A DNA stretch of 64,000 bases, taken from assembly GCA_031841125.1 (NCBI GenBank), contig CM063112.1, positions 21,478,603-21,542,602 of the forward strand, in the 5' to 3' direction. Shown here one piece after another: positions 1-10,930 of the stretch. The position numbers and the translations under genes were made by a program. This DNA comes from Acanthococcus lagerstroemiae. Taxonomy: Eukaryota; Arthropoda; Insecta; Hemiptera; Eriococcidae. The stretch's first letter is position 1; every line of letters starts with the position of its first letter. The notes below the pieces were generated by a model. It saw nothing but the letters and a program-made list of their open reading frames with translations. It made no database searches and had not been told where the DNA came from.

Positions 1-585
1 AATCCAAAAAATTAGCTTCAAACTAAAGTCTGATCCACTTAAGAAACATAACTGGCTACCCGCAAAACACATTGATAGCATGTGCATTGTGTAGTTGGTG
101 GGGAAGGACAAGTTCAAGAACATGTTATCAGCGCGGTGAAAAAATTATGTTTCAGTGGACCCGACTTTTAGTCATCCAGCAGCTTAGAAGCCATCAGCTA
201 AGCTTAGGCCAGTGTGCCAGAGACCTCTATCTTCACATCCCTATGAAATCACAATCCGCTGCACTGTTGATAATGTCTCTGATTTTGTTGACTCATTGCA
301 AATTAGTAGTCGTTTATAGTCGGTTCCAGATAAGAGTATCAAAAACCTATAGAAAATGCGGTATCAGTGGGGTGAAGGGAAGCGCAAAATTCACACTGAG
401 CGCGTCAAGCAGCAGGACGCTGCTCGTCTCTCATTGGTCGTGAAAACGACGTGCCAACACTCAACGTTGTGGTCGCCCCGGAGGTTTTGATACTCTTATC
501 AGTCGCCCTTGATGACAAATTAATGATAATTTCGTGTGTATTTGGATGCCGGTGAAGTTCATCTAGATAACAGAGTTATTCATAA
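1..585. other. No recognisable feature
   Basis: I see no gene, repeat or RNA signal here. The 123-codon open frame at 72-443 matches nothing I recognise, has biased composition and no splice or promoter context, and is treated as chance. Confidence 0.4.
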
Positions 586-1227
586 TTGTGTTATTTGCAG
601 TGGTTATTTGCGACTAGTTACATAAATAAGGTGATAATGTCGGATGCAAATGATTTCGTTCAGCTGTGTGATGTTGAAGATCTGCTTTCATCTTCTGGTG
701 GTCATGAGGTTAGTAAAGACAATACCAATACCGTCAACGACCATGTATCAAATTATTACGATGAAGATACCCAAACTGTGTACCATGAAAACGATTTTCT
801 GAAGTCATCAAGGAAGATTTCAAGGGATTTTAAGCTGTTGAAGCGACGTTTGGACCAGAAGCCGTACCTTGTTCGTGTACAAGAATAATATTGCGTGAGC
901 CTGGGAGCTTGTCTGCACGTATCGCGATCAGATGCACGAATTGAACAAGCCGGAACAAGATCTCCTGCCTCATCTTGAAGCTAACTGCCAGCATTCAGTG
1001 ACTTGATACGATTCCTAGACCCAAAAGGAGTAGAAGAAAGCAAGTGCCGTGTAGATACAGCGTATATTTCTTTCAAGTCGCCAAGATTTGTTGCCGAATG
1101 TATTTCTTCATTCGTGATCTCTGTGCAGACTGGTACAAAGATCTCATTAAACATTTCAAGTCGGAAGGATTGTGTTTGCGGATTCACGGACTCTTCGGGA
1201 ACTAGGAAAATAGTTGAACAAACGTGA
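586..1227 (+). pseudogene. Unrecognised coding-like stretch broken across three frames
   Basis: Three successive plus-strand frames look protein-like but are interrupted. The first (586-888) is acidic, then rich in K, R and L, and stops after LVRVQE. The second (about 889-1002) contains WELVCTYRDQMHELNKPEQD in another frame, with an internal stop. The third contains FFIRDLCADWYKDLIKHF and ends in a stop near 1200. Amphipathic helix-like residues running through all three suggest a decayed cDNA-like copy or a dead gene with frameshifts. I do not recognise the family. It could also be a chance run of open frames. There is no tail or TSD to prove retroposition. Confidence 0.25.
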
Positions 1228-1352
1228 CCAGCGAACTGCGCCGGTAAGTTGTTGATTTCATTATTAAATTTGCTCAACAGTATGGGATTCCACTGTCTGG
1301 TTGCCTTCCTAGTTTTAAGGACTACAAAATCATGACACATTGAAGTCTGCAA

Positions 1353-2055
1353 AGGCTTTCTAGAACGTAAATTCAGGGAAAACTATTCTACGCATTGCGG
1401 AGCGAATGCTGTTTGTTAACAATGTACAATGAGACCTTCAGATGATTTGTGCGACTAGTGCAAAGACAATACTACTCGCATTATACCCGCTAGGAATCCG
1501 GATAAACAGGAGTTAACACTAATAAGTGGGTTTTCAACACACTAGGTGGGTTATAACATAGATCTGGTGATTGGGGCGATGTGTCACAGAGGTGACTTTT
1601 CCAGCGCTGCTTAATAAAAGGAAGAATTTGTCAACATTGAGAATGGAAGATTTCAATTCCGTTGGTGTATTTGACTAATTATTACAGAAAAAGGCCACCA
1701 GGAAAATCAGAATTTTCAGTGACGGGGTTTCTTACGGGATTCTGTAGTGAAATGGGTCCTTAATAACATAAAAACTCACGCCCTGGCCCCTGTACCCTGC
1801 ATGCGTGGTGTGCTACAATGTGAAATGTGTCCTTCCGCTGCGTTTTTTGCAATTATCTCGTGAAATATTGTGTTTCTCGCTGTGAAGAGCACTGGGGGAT
1901 GTTAAAAGATCTTCTTTTAGACTTGTTCACAACTCACTTGTAGCTCTTCCAAACATATGTAGGTCAGACTGTTTTAATACCACTACTGGCATTCAGTTGC
2001 TCAAATTTGATCGTTCTCGATTGTTTCAGTCTGCTGTGGTTGTTATTGATCAATG
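1353..2055. other. No recognisable feature
   Basis: AT-rich unique-looking sequence with no open frame worth reporting and no repeat shared with the rest of the window. Confidence 0.4.
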
Positions 2056-2059
2056 ATAT

Positions 2060-2420
2060 CCGGTGCAATTTACGTTTGGTCTCACTTGGTGAGTTTTGGT
2101 GAGATGGGTCATTTTTGATAGTTTTTTCTTCTTCTTCAATTTTGATAAAATTTGTTAGGTTTTGGTCAATTTTGATCGTTCTTAAGTTTTTAGTTTTTTT
2201 TTTCGATCAGATTTAATTGAATACGCTGATTCTTGGTCGACCTTTATATTTTTATGGTCGTTTTCTCACTTTTTATTGTGTTAAGTTTAGGTGGTTTCTG
2301 GACGATTTTAATCAAACTTAATTATTCCTAATTAGATTTTTTCGGATTTGTTCATCTTATGTCTATTATTATCAAATGTGATCACACTTAGTCAGTTTGA
2401 TAATTTTTATAGTTTTTGGC
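2060..2420 (+). repeat. Degenerate T-rich short-period repeat (GTCAATTTTGATC-like), block 1
   Basis: Variants of TTTTGGTCAATTTTGATC recur every 12-20 bases with many substitutions. Examples are TTTTGGTCAATTTTGATCG near 2158, TTCGATCAGATTTAATTG near 2204 and TTAGTCAGTTTGATAATTTT near 2390. The same vocabulary returns at 3055-3320, beyond an A-rich array and a GTTACCC array. I read it as a very old, diverged microsatellite or minisatellite field. No coding potential is seen. Confidence 0.5.
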
Positions 2421-2445
2421 AACATTTGGAGAGTAAGTGGGTGTT

Positions 2446-2545
2446 GACAAGGTCAACAAAAATGACAAAGACGACAAAAACAACAAAGATCACAAAGACA
2501 ATAAAGATGACAAAGACAACGAAGATAACAAAGATGACAATCCAA
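2446..2545 (+). repeat. Degenerate 9-bp A-rich tandem repeat (ACAAAGATG-like)
   Basis: About eleven consecutive variants of a 9-bp ACAAAGATG/ACAAAGACA unit. The period is a multiple of three, so two frames stay open and encode Lys-Thr or Asp-Lys-rich runs. Those runs are a product of the repeat, not evidence for a gene. Confidence 0.7.
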
Positions 2546-2547
2546 TG

Positions 2548-2730
2548 CGTAATCAGTTACCCAGTTACCCGCGGAAAAGTTACCCATTTGTTACCCTCAA
2601 ATTACTCGTGGGATACATTGTAATAATTAGTTACCCTGTAGTTACCCGCGGCGGAAAAGATACCCTCAGATTACCCTTGTTCCCCTGTAGTTACTTTTGT
2701 TCTCCTTCAGTTACCTGGGTAACTTGTGGG
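2548..2730 (+). repeat. Degenerate GTTACCC-rich array
   Basis: GTTACCC or a one-base variant occurs about ten times in 180 bases, at irregular spacing of 7-25 bases, twice followed by GCGG and AAAAG. It resembles neither the insect TTAGG telomere repeat nor a regular satellite. Confidence 0.55.
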
Positions 2731-2739
2731 ATTTTGCGC

Positions 2740-2860
2740 ATCGGGAAAGTCGACAAAGACACAAACTGGACAAAATTGATAAAGATGACAAAGTTGACAC
2801 AGACGATCAAGGCGTCCAATTAAAGTCGACAAAGGTGACGAAGACAATGGTGATTTAGAA
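2740..2860 (+). repeat. Second ACAAAGATG-like block
   Basis: GACAAAGAC, GACAAAATTGATAAAGATG and GACAAAGTTGACACAGACG repeat the vocabulary of the block at 2446-2545, on the other side of the GTTACCC array. Confidence 0.5.
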
Positions 2861-3054
2861 GATTACTACAACACTCCAGTTCACCTCAAAGAAACCAGTC
2901 GAAAGTGAAGCTATGCACCATCTGTGATATGTACATACCTTGTTGTAGCGGCTGATTACAAGCTGATCACAAGGCAGACTTGGCCTTGGAGGCTATACCC
3001 TACTTACCCATCACAATGGCCCTGGGCCCTGCTTTAGTGATGTTCGTTACAAGT

Positions 3055-3320
3055 TAATTTTGGTCGGATTGGTCGAGTTTGGAGTCGGTTTTCGTCATAT
3101 TCGGTTCTGGTTCTTCTTGGTCTCATTTTATTTTCTTACCCTCATTAATCACCTTTGGTCGATCTTTCGATCAGTTTTGATGGTGTTTGGCTGAAATTAT
3201 TCTGATGGTCAATTTATCTGAATTTGGATACATTTGATCAGTTTTGAAATGATTTGCTGGATTTTAGTCAGTTTTAGTAATTTGTGGTCTTTGTTTCTCA
3301 ATTTTAGTCAAATTTGGTTG
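3055..3320 (+). repeat. Degenerate T-rich short-period repeat, block 2
   Basis: Same vocabulary as 2060-2420: TTGGTCGATCTTTCGATCAG near 3151, ACATTTGATCAGTTTTGAAA near 3229, and TTTAGTCAGTTTTAGTAATT near 3262. The five adjacent blocks from 2060 to 3320 form one continuous low-complexity field. Confidence 0.45.
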
Positions 3321-3841
3321 GAGTTGGCCTTCATCCGATTGTGATTCATCTAGATTGTATCAAGATTGAACAAACACAGAATGTTACATATGAGAAACGG
3401 CAATATCGATTACAGAAAACTTCCCTCTCTTTCATAAAGCCTGCGCGCCTCCTTCATGCTTATTTACTATTCTCAAAGTGTGTCCAACATTTCTTTGATG
3501 TTTGCCGTTTACTTCAGGTTGTTAACGAAATTCTTGTTTTACATACATGATTTCTGGGGGGAGGGGGAGTTGAATGAGAAAATTTGAAGATAAGGAAGTA
3601 CTTTGATGAAAGTGGAGATCTCTTCCGTTCGTATAACATTGTAAAGTAGACAGTAGCCTTACATATTTTCACCGTAGGACTGCGTTTGTGGGTACCTTTA
3701 TTGCAAAGAGTAAATTTCAACTCCGTGTTTATGACATTCGTGAGACAAATCCGAAAATTTATAAATGACTACCTATTATTACAAAAAACTGATGTGGAAT
3801 ACTTTCTACCCGAAACATTTTTTCGACCACCAATCTTTCAG

Positions 3842-4308
3842 AGGGTGGCTTGGTGGCCGTGTGGATTCGAATGCTGCCTCCTAAACCACGGGGCGCAGGT
3901 TCGAATCCCAGTGCGGAAAGCGAATTTTTAAAATTAAAAACATGATAAGAAAATAACAGAATACTAGAATATATGAAAAACTTCTAACACCCGAACAAGC
4001 TGCACCAATTGTAGCAAGAGGTGCAGTTCAATTTCATTGTTCCGTCGGAATTCAAAAAGACTACAATTGGGTTAGCCACACCTATAGACTACTAACACGT
4101 CACTAGTCTGGTGTGCCATGCAGGTTGCATGCCCTTTATAGAGAAGGAAAACTCTTTCATAACCATTCCCCAGTAATGGCTTGTCACCAAGGGGAATTAG
4201 ACTATAACCCTTGTATCAAAATAATTGATCAAGAAGGCCTATGTCCCAATGGGTGGACCGAAACAGATCTGTTTCAAGGCTGTATATGTATGTATGTATG
4301 TATGTAAA
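3842..4308 (+). mobile_element. SINE-A: full-length tRNA-derived SINE with 10-bp TSD
   Basis: The 467-bp insert is flanked by the exact direct repeat AATCTTTCAG at 3832-3841 and 4309-4318. The head holds a polymerase III A box, TGGCCGTGTGG near 3852, typical of Ser/Leu tRNA, and a B box, GGTTCGAATCC near 3899. A ~350-bp non-tRNA body and a TATG tetranucleotide tail ending in TAAAA follow. A second, 5'-truncated copy of the body lies on the minus strand at 60514-60644. Mobilisation by a LINE partner is inferred from the tail and TSD. Several RTE-like LINEs are present, but no shared 3' end was established. Confidence 0.88.
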
Positions 4309-4318
4309 AATCTTTCAG

Positions 4319-5450
4319 GAAAACTAATGGGAGGAGAGTTGCACCAATAAATTATTTAGCATTGAAGATATGACATGAACTGTGTAATAGTCTGGTATAC
4401 GAGTTGAGACACTCTCCTCCAGGGCCGGTCAGAATGGGAGAAATTCGCCCAGGTCTCCGCGAGAGCATCAGTAGCATCCAAAAATGTTGTAACGAATGTG
4501 ACTAAGAATTTCAAAGAAATTTGACTCGCTTCCCTCTCAGCTGCGATTTTTTTCTTATTTTTTTCTTATTTATCGCGGGTCTTGCAAAAGCTCTGGGAAG
4601 CCTTGCCCACCCTCCTCCTCAACAATTATCATAATCCTACTTTTTATCTGAAATGTACATTTATTTTTGAGGTGATCTGTACTGAATACTACATAATGAA
4701 TTAAATACCAGGTTTAAAAATAGTTACAGGGCTCGAGGGTGTCACTGACAAAACTTGAGAGACAGCTTTTGAATCGCTTTTCTAAAGAATTCAGCTAGTT
4801 TTGTTTTGCTCTGCCGATTGTGCCATCGAGTGGATTGGTTTTTGGTCATGTGTTGTATAGGGGGAAAATGCAGCTCATGGAGTTATACAGGAAGGAACGA
4901 ATGATTGTACCGAGAACTGTCATATGTAAATGGATTAAAGTGCGTTTGAAAGGATTAAAATAAGCCCACGCGTAAGAATAAGTCGAGGGAAACCACAAAG
5001 AAGATCGATGAACTTAGACGTAAAAAAACTGTGCACTGTATTGTACAGTTTTGATACACGCGTATTCATCATATTTGATTTTCCTGTTCTGTACCTGTTC
5101 GCAGTTTATTAATGATTGTATAGCATCAGCAAATACGAACTCCGGTTCCGATCATCTACACGAGTACCTAACTGTAAATAACGGTGGAAGAAACAGAGTT
5201 TCAATAATTCCGACCATTTGGCGACACTAGGACATTAGTCATCAGCTCAGGCGAATATCAGTTCAAGACGTCTTTTTGTCGAATAATTTACGAGCGAGCT
5301 GATTTTCGGCAGAACTGGCTGTAACAGCATGCCTGCAGCCCGTTAGCGTTAAATTGAGAGACAGCGAAGCTCCGGGCGCGGATACACTGGGCAGTAATGG
5401 AAGTAACTGCATCTTCTAGGAAGAAAAATTGAAAAAGATGATAACACTTC
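4319..5450. other. No recognisable feature
   Basis: Unique-looking sequence with C-rich and T-rich patches. No open frame longer than about 60 codons and no match to the other repeats in the window. Confidence 0.4.
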
Positions 5451-5454
5451 AAGA

Positions 5455-5950
5455 ATGGCTAAGTCTCATCAAGTCCAGAAAGAGCGTGCGAGAGTCTTAA
5501 AAGAGTCTGAAAGAGTCCTATGTAAGCGCGTGAAGGTCTTGAAAGTCGTAAAAAAATTCTGAAGAGTCGTATAGCGAGTTTTAATCACGTGTAGAAGAGT
5601 CTCACCGAGTTTTATACGAACCTCTAAGAGTCTCAAACGACCCTTGAAGAGTCTATATTAAGTGAAGAACAGTTTTAAAGTGTAGCTAATTGAGTCCTAA
5701 AGATCCTAAAGGGTCTAAATCAAATCTAGAACAGTTTTGAAGAGTAGCCTCCTGTAATTTTAAGTAAGTATGGAAGAAACTTTATAAATTCTGATCAAGC
5801 CTTGAAAAATCCTAAAGAAGTTTTGAGAAGTTGTAATCTTGAACAGGGTCACGAACAGCCAGTGAGAGTTTAACAAGAGTTTCACGGAGTCTTATAAATA
5901 AATCTGGGAGAGTTTTAAATGAGAATTGAAAAGTTTGAGCAGGGATAGAC
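5455..5950 (+). repeat. Degenerate AGAGTCTTGAA-like short-period repeat
   Basis: AGAGTCTTAAA, AGAGTCTGAAAGAGTC, GAAGAGTCGTA, GAAGAGTCTATA and similar strings recur roughly every 10-25 bases for about 500 bases. The reverse complement of the same vocabulary fills 9965-10930. Period and identity are too low for a classical minisatellite. Confidence 0.55.
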
Positions 5951-8900
5951 CGAACACCTCGTTTTGTCCGACTGTCCGCTACAGGATGGCTTGTCACACG
6001 TCTTCAACATTCCAGGGGTAGTTGACCACAAGTGTACTAAACGATCAAGGAGTGATCCCTTACATACTCTTTTGTCAGTAAGTTTCAGTTTCCTTCTTTT
6101 TGATTCTTGCACGGTACTGCTGACAAAATTTTTAAACAGTTTTCTGTGATTCCGCTATTCAAGTTTTACCTTGGAATTATTATCTATATCATATTGATTG
6201 CTTAAAAAAAAAAATAGAACACTGTACTCGTCTATCTGAGAAACCTTCGCCGTGTCAACTCTGTATATTTCCCAACGTACATTGGTGCCCCATAAAAAAA
6301 ATTACATTGGTTTTTCTGTCTTACTTTTCACAACTTTCTGGTGATAAAATGTTTTATCTGGCCGAGTCATTCTTGGTAGAATACACGTCCGCTCGAAGTC
6401 TACCTTTTTTTAAGGATAATTTTCTTTTATTTATTAGAACGAAATAAGTAGCTTCGAGACGAGTTCGTATAGTTTTACTGTTCTCTTAATTTCTCCTTGT
6501 GATAACAGGTCCTTGTATAATTTTATCTAAGAATTGTTTTTCGAGTTTTTCCAATGACAAATAATGCATGATGTCCCCTAATACCGATGTTTGCTCGCTG
6601 TTGTAATACTCCTGGTTTCATCATACACCAAGCTCAGTGTTATGTCATGATACATCCGGAATCATACGGAAATTTACTAGTCGTTCCGGGTGTAGGAGGT
6701 GCGGTGTATCCGGACATTTCACACCTGGATTTTCTACCCGTTTTCAGTCAGATTAATATTCAGCAGACAGTGCTAAAACTGATTGACCTACCTTGGGCAT
6801 CCGAATTGAATGTGAGACTATGCTATTGACAATGTTCTGGGAAATGGACCTAAGATTACTCTTCTATTAGATGTCTTTTCAGGACTTCTCCTTTTTATAA
6901 TTTCCAGATAAATGAGTAGTTCTTCGTCGATAATTTCTAAGGTACTGTGCCCTATTAACGCTATGCTTAGCTAAATTGAAAATATCTCAGAAGATATTTA
7001 AGTTTTTGTCATTATGATCAGTCGGGGTGATGAAGGAAGAATTAAGCTATATCCGAAGGACACAGGATGACTTTTTGAACTTTTTTTCAGACTTATAACA
7101 TCCCAAAGTTGAGGTACCAAAATGGCGCAATTGGGACATGGGTTCCTAATTTTACGCCAACCATATTTGAAAGTTTTTTGGGGGGCTTATTTACATACAT
7201 TGAAATGAATTGTAACACATTTTTTGGAATCTAGGATGATAATACGTAGTTTGGTTAAAAAATTTCGTTGATTGTTGAATTTATGCCTCGGCAAATCGAT
7301 TTTCAATAATTCAATGCAAAATAATGAAAAAATTTAAAAAATGCATTCACTTTCATGATAAAAAATTTCAACACACTTGTTTTAGCATTTACACTTCGAC
7401 AATCTTGATGAAATTATCTCGGTCAGGTTATTTTCACTCAAGGAGTACACGAGTGAAGTTTCAGTTTGGTGCGTCTAGCTGCCTGGCGTGTTTAGGGCAC
7501 AGTACCTCTCGTCCAATAGACAAGAGCATTCGGTGTATTTTGGGAATGATTTGCCATTGAACAGATATTGGCAGGTTAAGTTCGTGTGTACCATTCATCC
7601 TTTTTGCTTAGTTTCTAGTACAGGGGGTTGTAAATATTAATAAATTAAGCAGATTCGCTACTCGAAGAGGGTCGGCTGGAAAAGCCAACCCTTCACTTCC
7701 ATGTATCTTTACTATTCAAAAGCAAATCAAAGGTTCAAACTGCGAAGATGCAAACTGCTATCGCGCAGCAAGGATCAAGATAACTAAGCGACTTTCTCTC
7801 TTTGACTATAGAGTATAGATAGTCAAAGCTTTCTCTGAAGGACATGTCTACGAAAAATAACTCTGAAATGTGAATGAAACGGTTTCGTGGAGCGAGAAAA
7901 CGTTATTCTAATCTTCGACATTATTTAATTCAACTAATTCTTCAAATTCAGATGGCATCTTAGGATATCGTAATTCTTCATCCGCCAAAGATCTTCGACC
8001 ATTTATGGTTGAAAAAACAAAGTAAAAATTTTATTTTGATTCAGATGAGAAATTTTATTTTGATTCAAATAAAGTTTACAATTTGAAGAGGCATAACCAA
8101 GAGTATCACCAATACTATCAAAACTTGTTAACAAGCATGCAGTTTTGAGAACATTGGAAGTACATTCGTTCTTTATAACTTCATAACTCAGCAAATAATC
8201 TACCACAACTTACACATACAATTGTAGGTCATTTTTTAATTGTTTACGCTGACATTTCCTTAGTTCTTTTCGTTTTGCTTGATAAATTTGGAGGCCCTGT
8301 TGTAGTATTTCTCCTCGATGCTTCTTGTAATATATACAATTCTGCTTCTGGCATTCTGATCTCTGTTTACATACTCTCTGTGCATCAAGTAGTAAGGTTT
8401 TATCCTGCACTTGTTCCCTAGTTAATTGTTGATGTACTACTTGCTTATTTGCGACTAGTTTGATGCTACTTGTTTATATGCTGTTAGTCTATTTGTTGCA
8501 TCGCATATTACCACAATAGCCATACAGGAGAATGCCATTGTTTCATCTTCTGGTGATGACAGCCACACCGTTGAGGCTTTATTGCTCGAAATCTGAAACA
8601 GAATCCTATTTACCATTAATACTTTCATTAGATTTATGATACATACTTCGTATCGCATTATTCTTTGGAAGATTTACTGATAAGAGTACCATAGAAATTT
8701 ATCTCAAAAGGAACATGTTTCACTTGATCCAGATTTGATCAGAATTCACGAACAATTCACACATATCATTGGTTAAAGAATTCACTGAGAAGGCAAGAAA
8801 ATCCAATATCGTACTCTCGGATATGCAACATTCCTATTGCGAAAAAAATGTACTGCTAAAAGGACGAATCTCCTACTGGGCATCTTCTACTTAACTCGAA

Positions 8901-9445
8901 CCAAACGGGTTGTACAATTATCAAATTGAGAACCCATTTAAAACATTAGCAACTTCACTTATCTCTCCTGAATCCAATTTCCAATAAAGGGTTTTCCTCA
9001 ATTTTCAAAATTTTTTCCGAGAGTAACAGTACTCCAGTCTTCAACAATAACAGTGCAATAATTGAAGAATAAAGAATAAAATCGAAATTGTTGCTTATTA
9101 TTACTACTTTTTATTTTCATCTCCGTGGCTCTATACATTGAAAATGACGATCGCACAGCAGTAATGATGATCAAGATCAATGAGCACTATTGAAGGAAGA
9201 ATATTTATCGACATATCGAGACATTTTTTTAATTTTGAAGACTGTTTTATTTATTGGGGGATGGAGATTCACTCGGTCCTTTGGGGTAATCTAATTCATT
9301 AATTGGTATGACCGACTGACCAACTATTCCAAATTTCAGGTTTCGAAAAACTATTACTTTTGTTTGTCAATATTTTGGATTATTCTTCTGGATTAAATAT
9401 GTTAGACGAAATCCGTAGCCAAGGCCTTCTGCTCCGCGGTAATAA
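5951..9445. other. Long stretch without a supportable gene
   Basis: AT-rich sequence. Open frames here are at most 80 codons and overlap one another on both strands, for example 6587-6829, 7324-7560 and 8003-8658. None resembles a known domain. No SINE, TIR pair or tandem array was found by eye. Confidence 0.4.
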
Positions 9446-9449
9446 AATC

Positions 9450-9930
9450 CTGATTGATAAAGTTAACTGCAAGATTTAAAAATAGAGAAATAAATGTATG
9501 TAGGAAAAATCTTGCCCCATTTTGCGTCCTTTTTCCCTCCTCGACAAAATATTTATTCCCAGACAATTTTCATTTTTTTACACTTTTTTTATTGTTACAA
9601 ACAACATACGTGTTACTGATTTAATAAAATTGACATCAGACCCCCCCCCCCCCTTCCCCCAGTAATATGATTCTGATCAGTAAAGTTAACTGCAGGATTC
9701 AAAAATTGAGGAGGAAATGCATGTTGGAAAATCTTGCCCTATGTTGCTTCCCCTCTCTTCAACAAAATATTTGTCCCCAAATTTTTTTGTCTTCTTTTAT
9801 TGTCGTGAATGACATACGTATTGCTGATTTAATAAAATTTGATATCCGACTAGTAACATTAACTGCAGGATTCAAAAATTGTGGAGGAAATGCACGTTGA
9901 AAAATCTTGCTCTGCTCCCCCCCCCCTGAA
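9450..9930 (+). repeat. Tandem repeat of ~175-225 bp, about 2.5 copies
   Basis: GTTAACTGCARGATT followed by AAAAAT, a GAGGAAATGCA-like string, AATCTTGCCC, ACAAAATATTT, CATACGT and a GCTGATTTAATAAAATT-like string occurs in order three times. The anchor lies near 9462, 9685 and 9858 (with ATTAACTGCAGG in the last). Copies differ by indels in C- and T-runs, and the third is truncated by a C-run near 9920. Confidence 0.75.
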
Positions 9931-10088
9931 AACTTTGGCTGGTTACCTGTTTTGGAATGTTCAAGCTTTCCCAGTCTTGCTACAACTGCTTAAAACTCGT
10001 TTTTAATTCTGTATTCTTCCAGGCTTGATTTTATAGCTCTGCAAGACACGATCAAAACTTTGATATGTTTTATAGCTATTTAAGACCC

Positions 10089-10190
10089 CCTATTCTGACG
10101 CAGGCTCATTCGGGGCGTTTCCGGGATAGGGGTGCGGTGTCCCAGGGCCAATTTGGCTTGCGTGCATCGCCTACGCCCTTCTATCATCGG
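10089..10190 (+). mobile_element. Short tail-less insert with 15-bp TSD, copy 1
   Basis: A 102-bp segment lies between two exact copies of AGCTATTTAAGACCC (10074-10088 and 10191-10205). Its 88-bp core, from AGGCTCATTCGGGGCG to CTATCATCG, recurs at 63124-63213 with about 80% identity and the same right end. No poly-A, simple-repeat tail or TIR is present. It contains GGGATAG...TGTCCC, able to pair, and GGCCAATTTGGC, a short palindrome. The class is unknown; a small-RNA-derived retroposon or the end of a larger element are options. Orientation is arbitrary. Confidence 0.7.
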
Positions 10191-10662
10191 AGCTATTTAA
10201 GACCCTAAAAGACTCCTTGAAACTAGCTGATACTCTTCTATGCCCATTCAAGCCCTTTACTCTCCCAAATTGTGAAGACACTGCTACAAATTGGTTAACG
10301 TTGACCAACTTGGCTGTGAACCGAGGGGGGGGAGCGAGCTCTTTATCAAAACTCACTGACTGTTCAAGATTCGTTTAAAACTGTTTACGGCTCTTCAAAA
10401 CTAGGTCAAGATTTCTAAAAGTTGTACTATATCTGTTATTCAAAACTAATGAATGCTCTTTAAGATTTTTCCAAATTTTTCAAAGATTTTCTGAAACCGT
10501 CCGACCCTTTATTCCGTACTATTCGTGATTTGCTATAGACTCTCGGAGTATCCAAACTTGCTCTTCCAGACATGATTATGACTTTAAATTTCCTCAAGAT
10601 TCTTTAGAACCTTTTAGGTCTCACTTAAAATCTTCCAAAACTTGTTTAAAACAGAGTGTAAC

Positions 10663-10799
10663 GAGTAGCGTAGCCAGACTTGATATGAAGGGGGGAGGGG
10701 GTTTCGTTTTACTTTTACAACATTACTGGTGTAATACTTACTATTACCAGAATACATTTTAATATTTTCACATCCCCCCCCCCCGTGGCTACACCTCTG
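10663..10799. mobile_element. hAT-type MITE, 137 bp, perfect 8-bp TSD
   Basis: AGTGTAAC occurs at 10655-10662 and 10800-10807. Termini GAGTAGCGTAGCCAG and, reversed, CAGAGGTGTAGCCAC match at 11 of 15 positions, and 8-bp TSDs are typical of hAT elements. The interior is G-rich on the left and C-rich on the right, giving a hairpin-like design, and is non-coding. Confidence 0.85.
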
Positions 10800-10930
10800 A
10801 GTGTAACAGTATTCTAAACTATTTAATGACTCGCTACGACTCTTGAAGATTTATTTACGACTTTCAAGACTCTCTCACATTTGTTCAAAATTTCTCGAAA
10901 CGCTTTAAGAGCACGTCTTAGACTTTATAA

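Larger units (their letters stand above)
9965..10930 (-). repeat. Antisense copy of the degenerate AGAGTC repeat, interrupted twice
   Basis: The plus strand reads as variants of CTCTTCAAAACT and TTTAAGACTCTTGAAGA, the reverse complement of the block at 5455-5950. It is broken by a ~100-bp insert at 10089-10190 and a hAT MITE at 10663-10799. Both interruptions have exact TSDs, so the repeat field is older than either. Confidence 0.55.

Noticed and set aside
2548..2730. Interstitial telomere tract
   Set aside because: GTTACCC is not the arthropod TTAGG repeat or its complement, and the spacing is irregular.
3850..3915. Functional tRNA gene at 3850, and likewise at 19745, 26230 and 50190
   Set aside because: A and B boxes are present, but acceptor stems do not pair. 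Each head is joined to a SINE body, in two families with a second copy.
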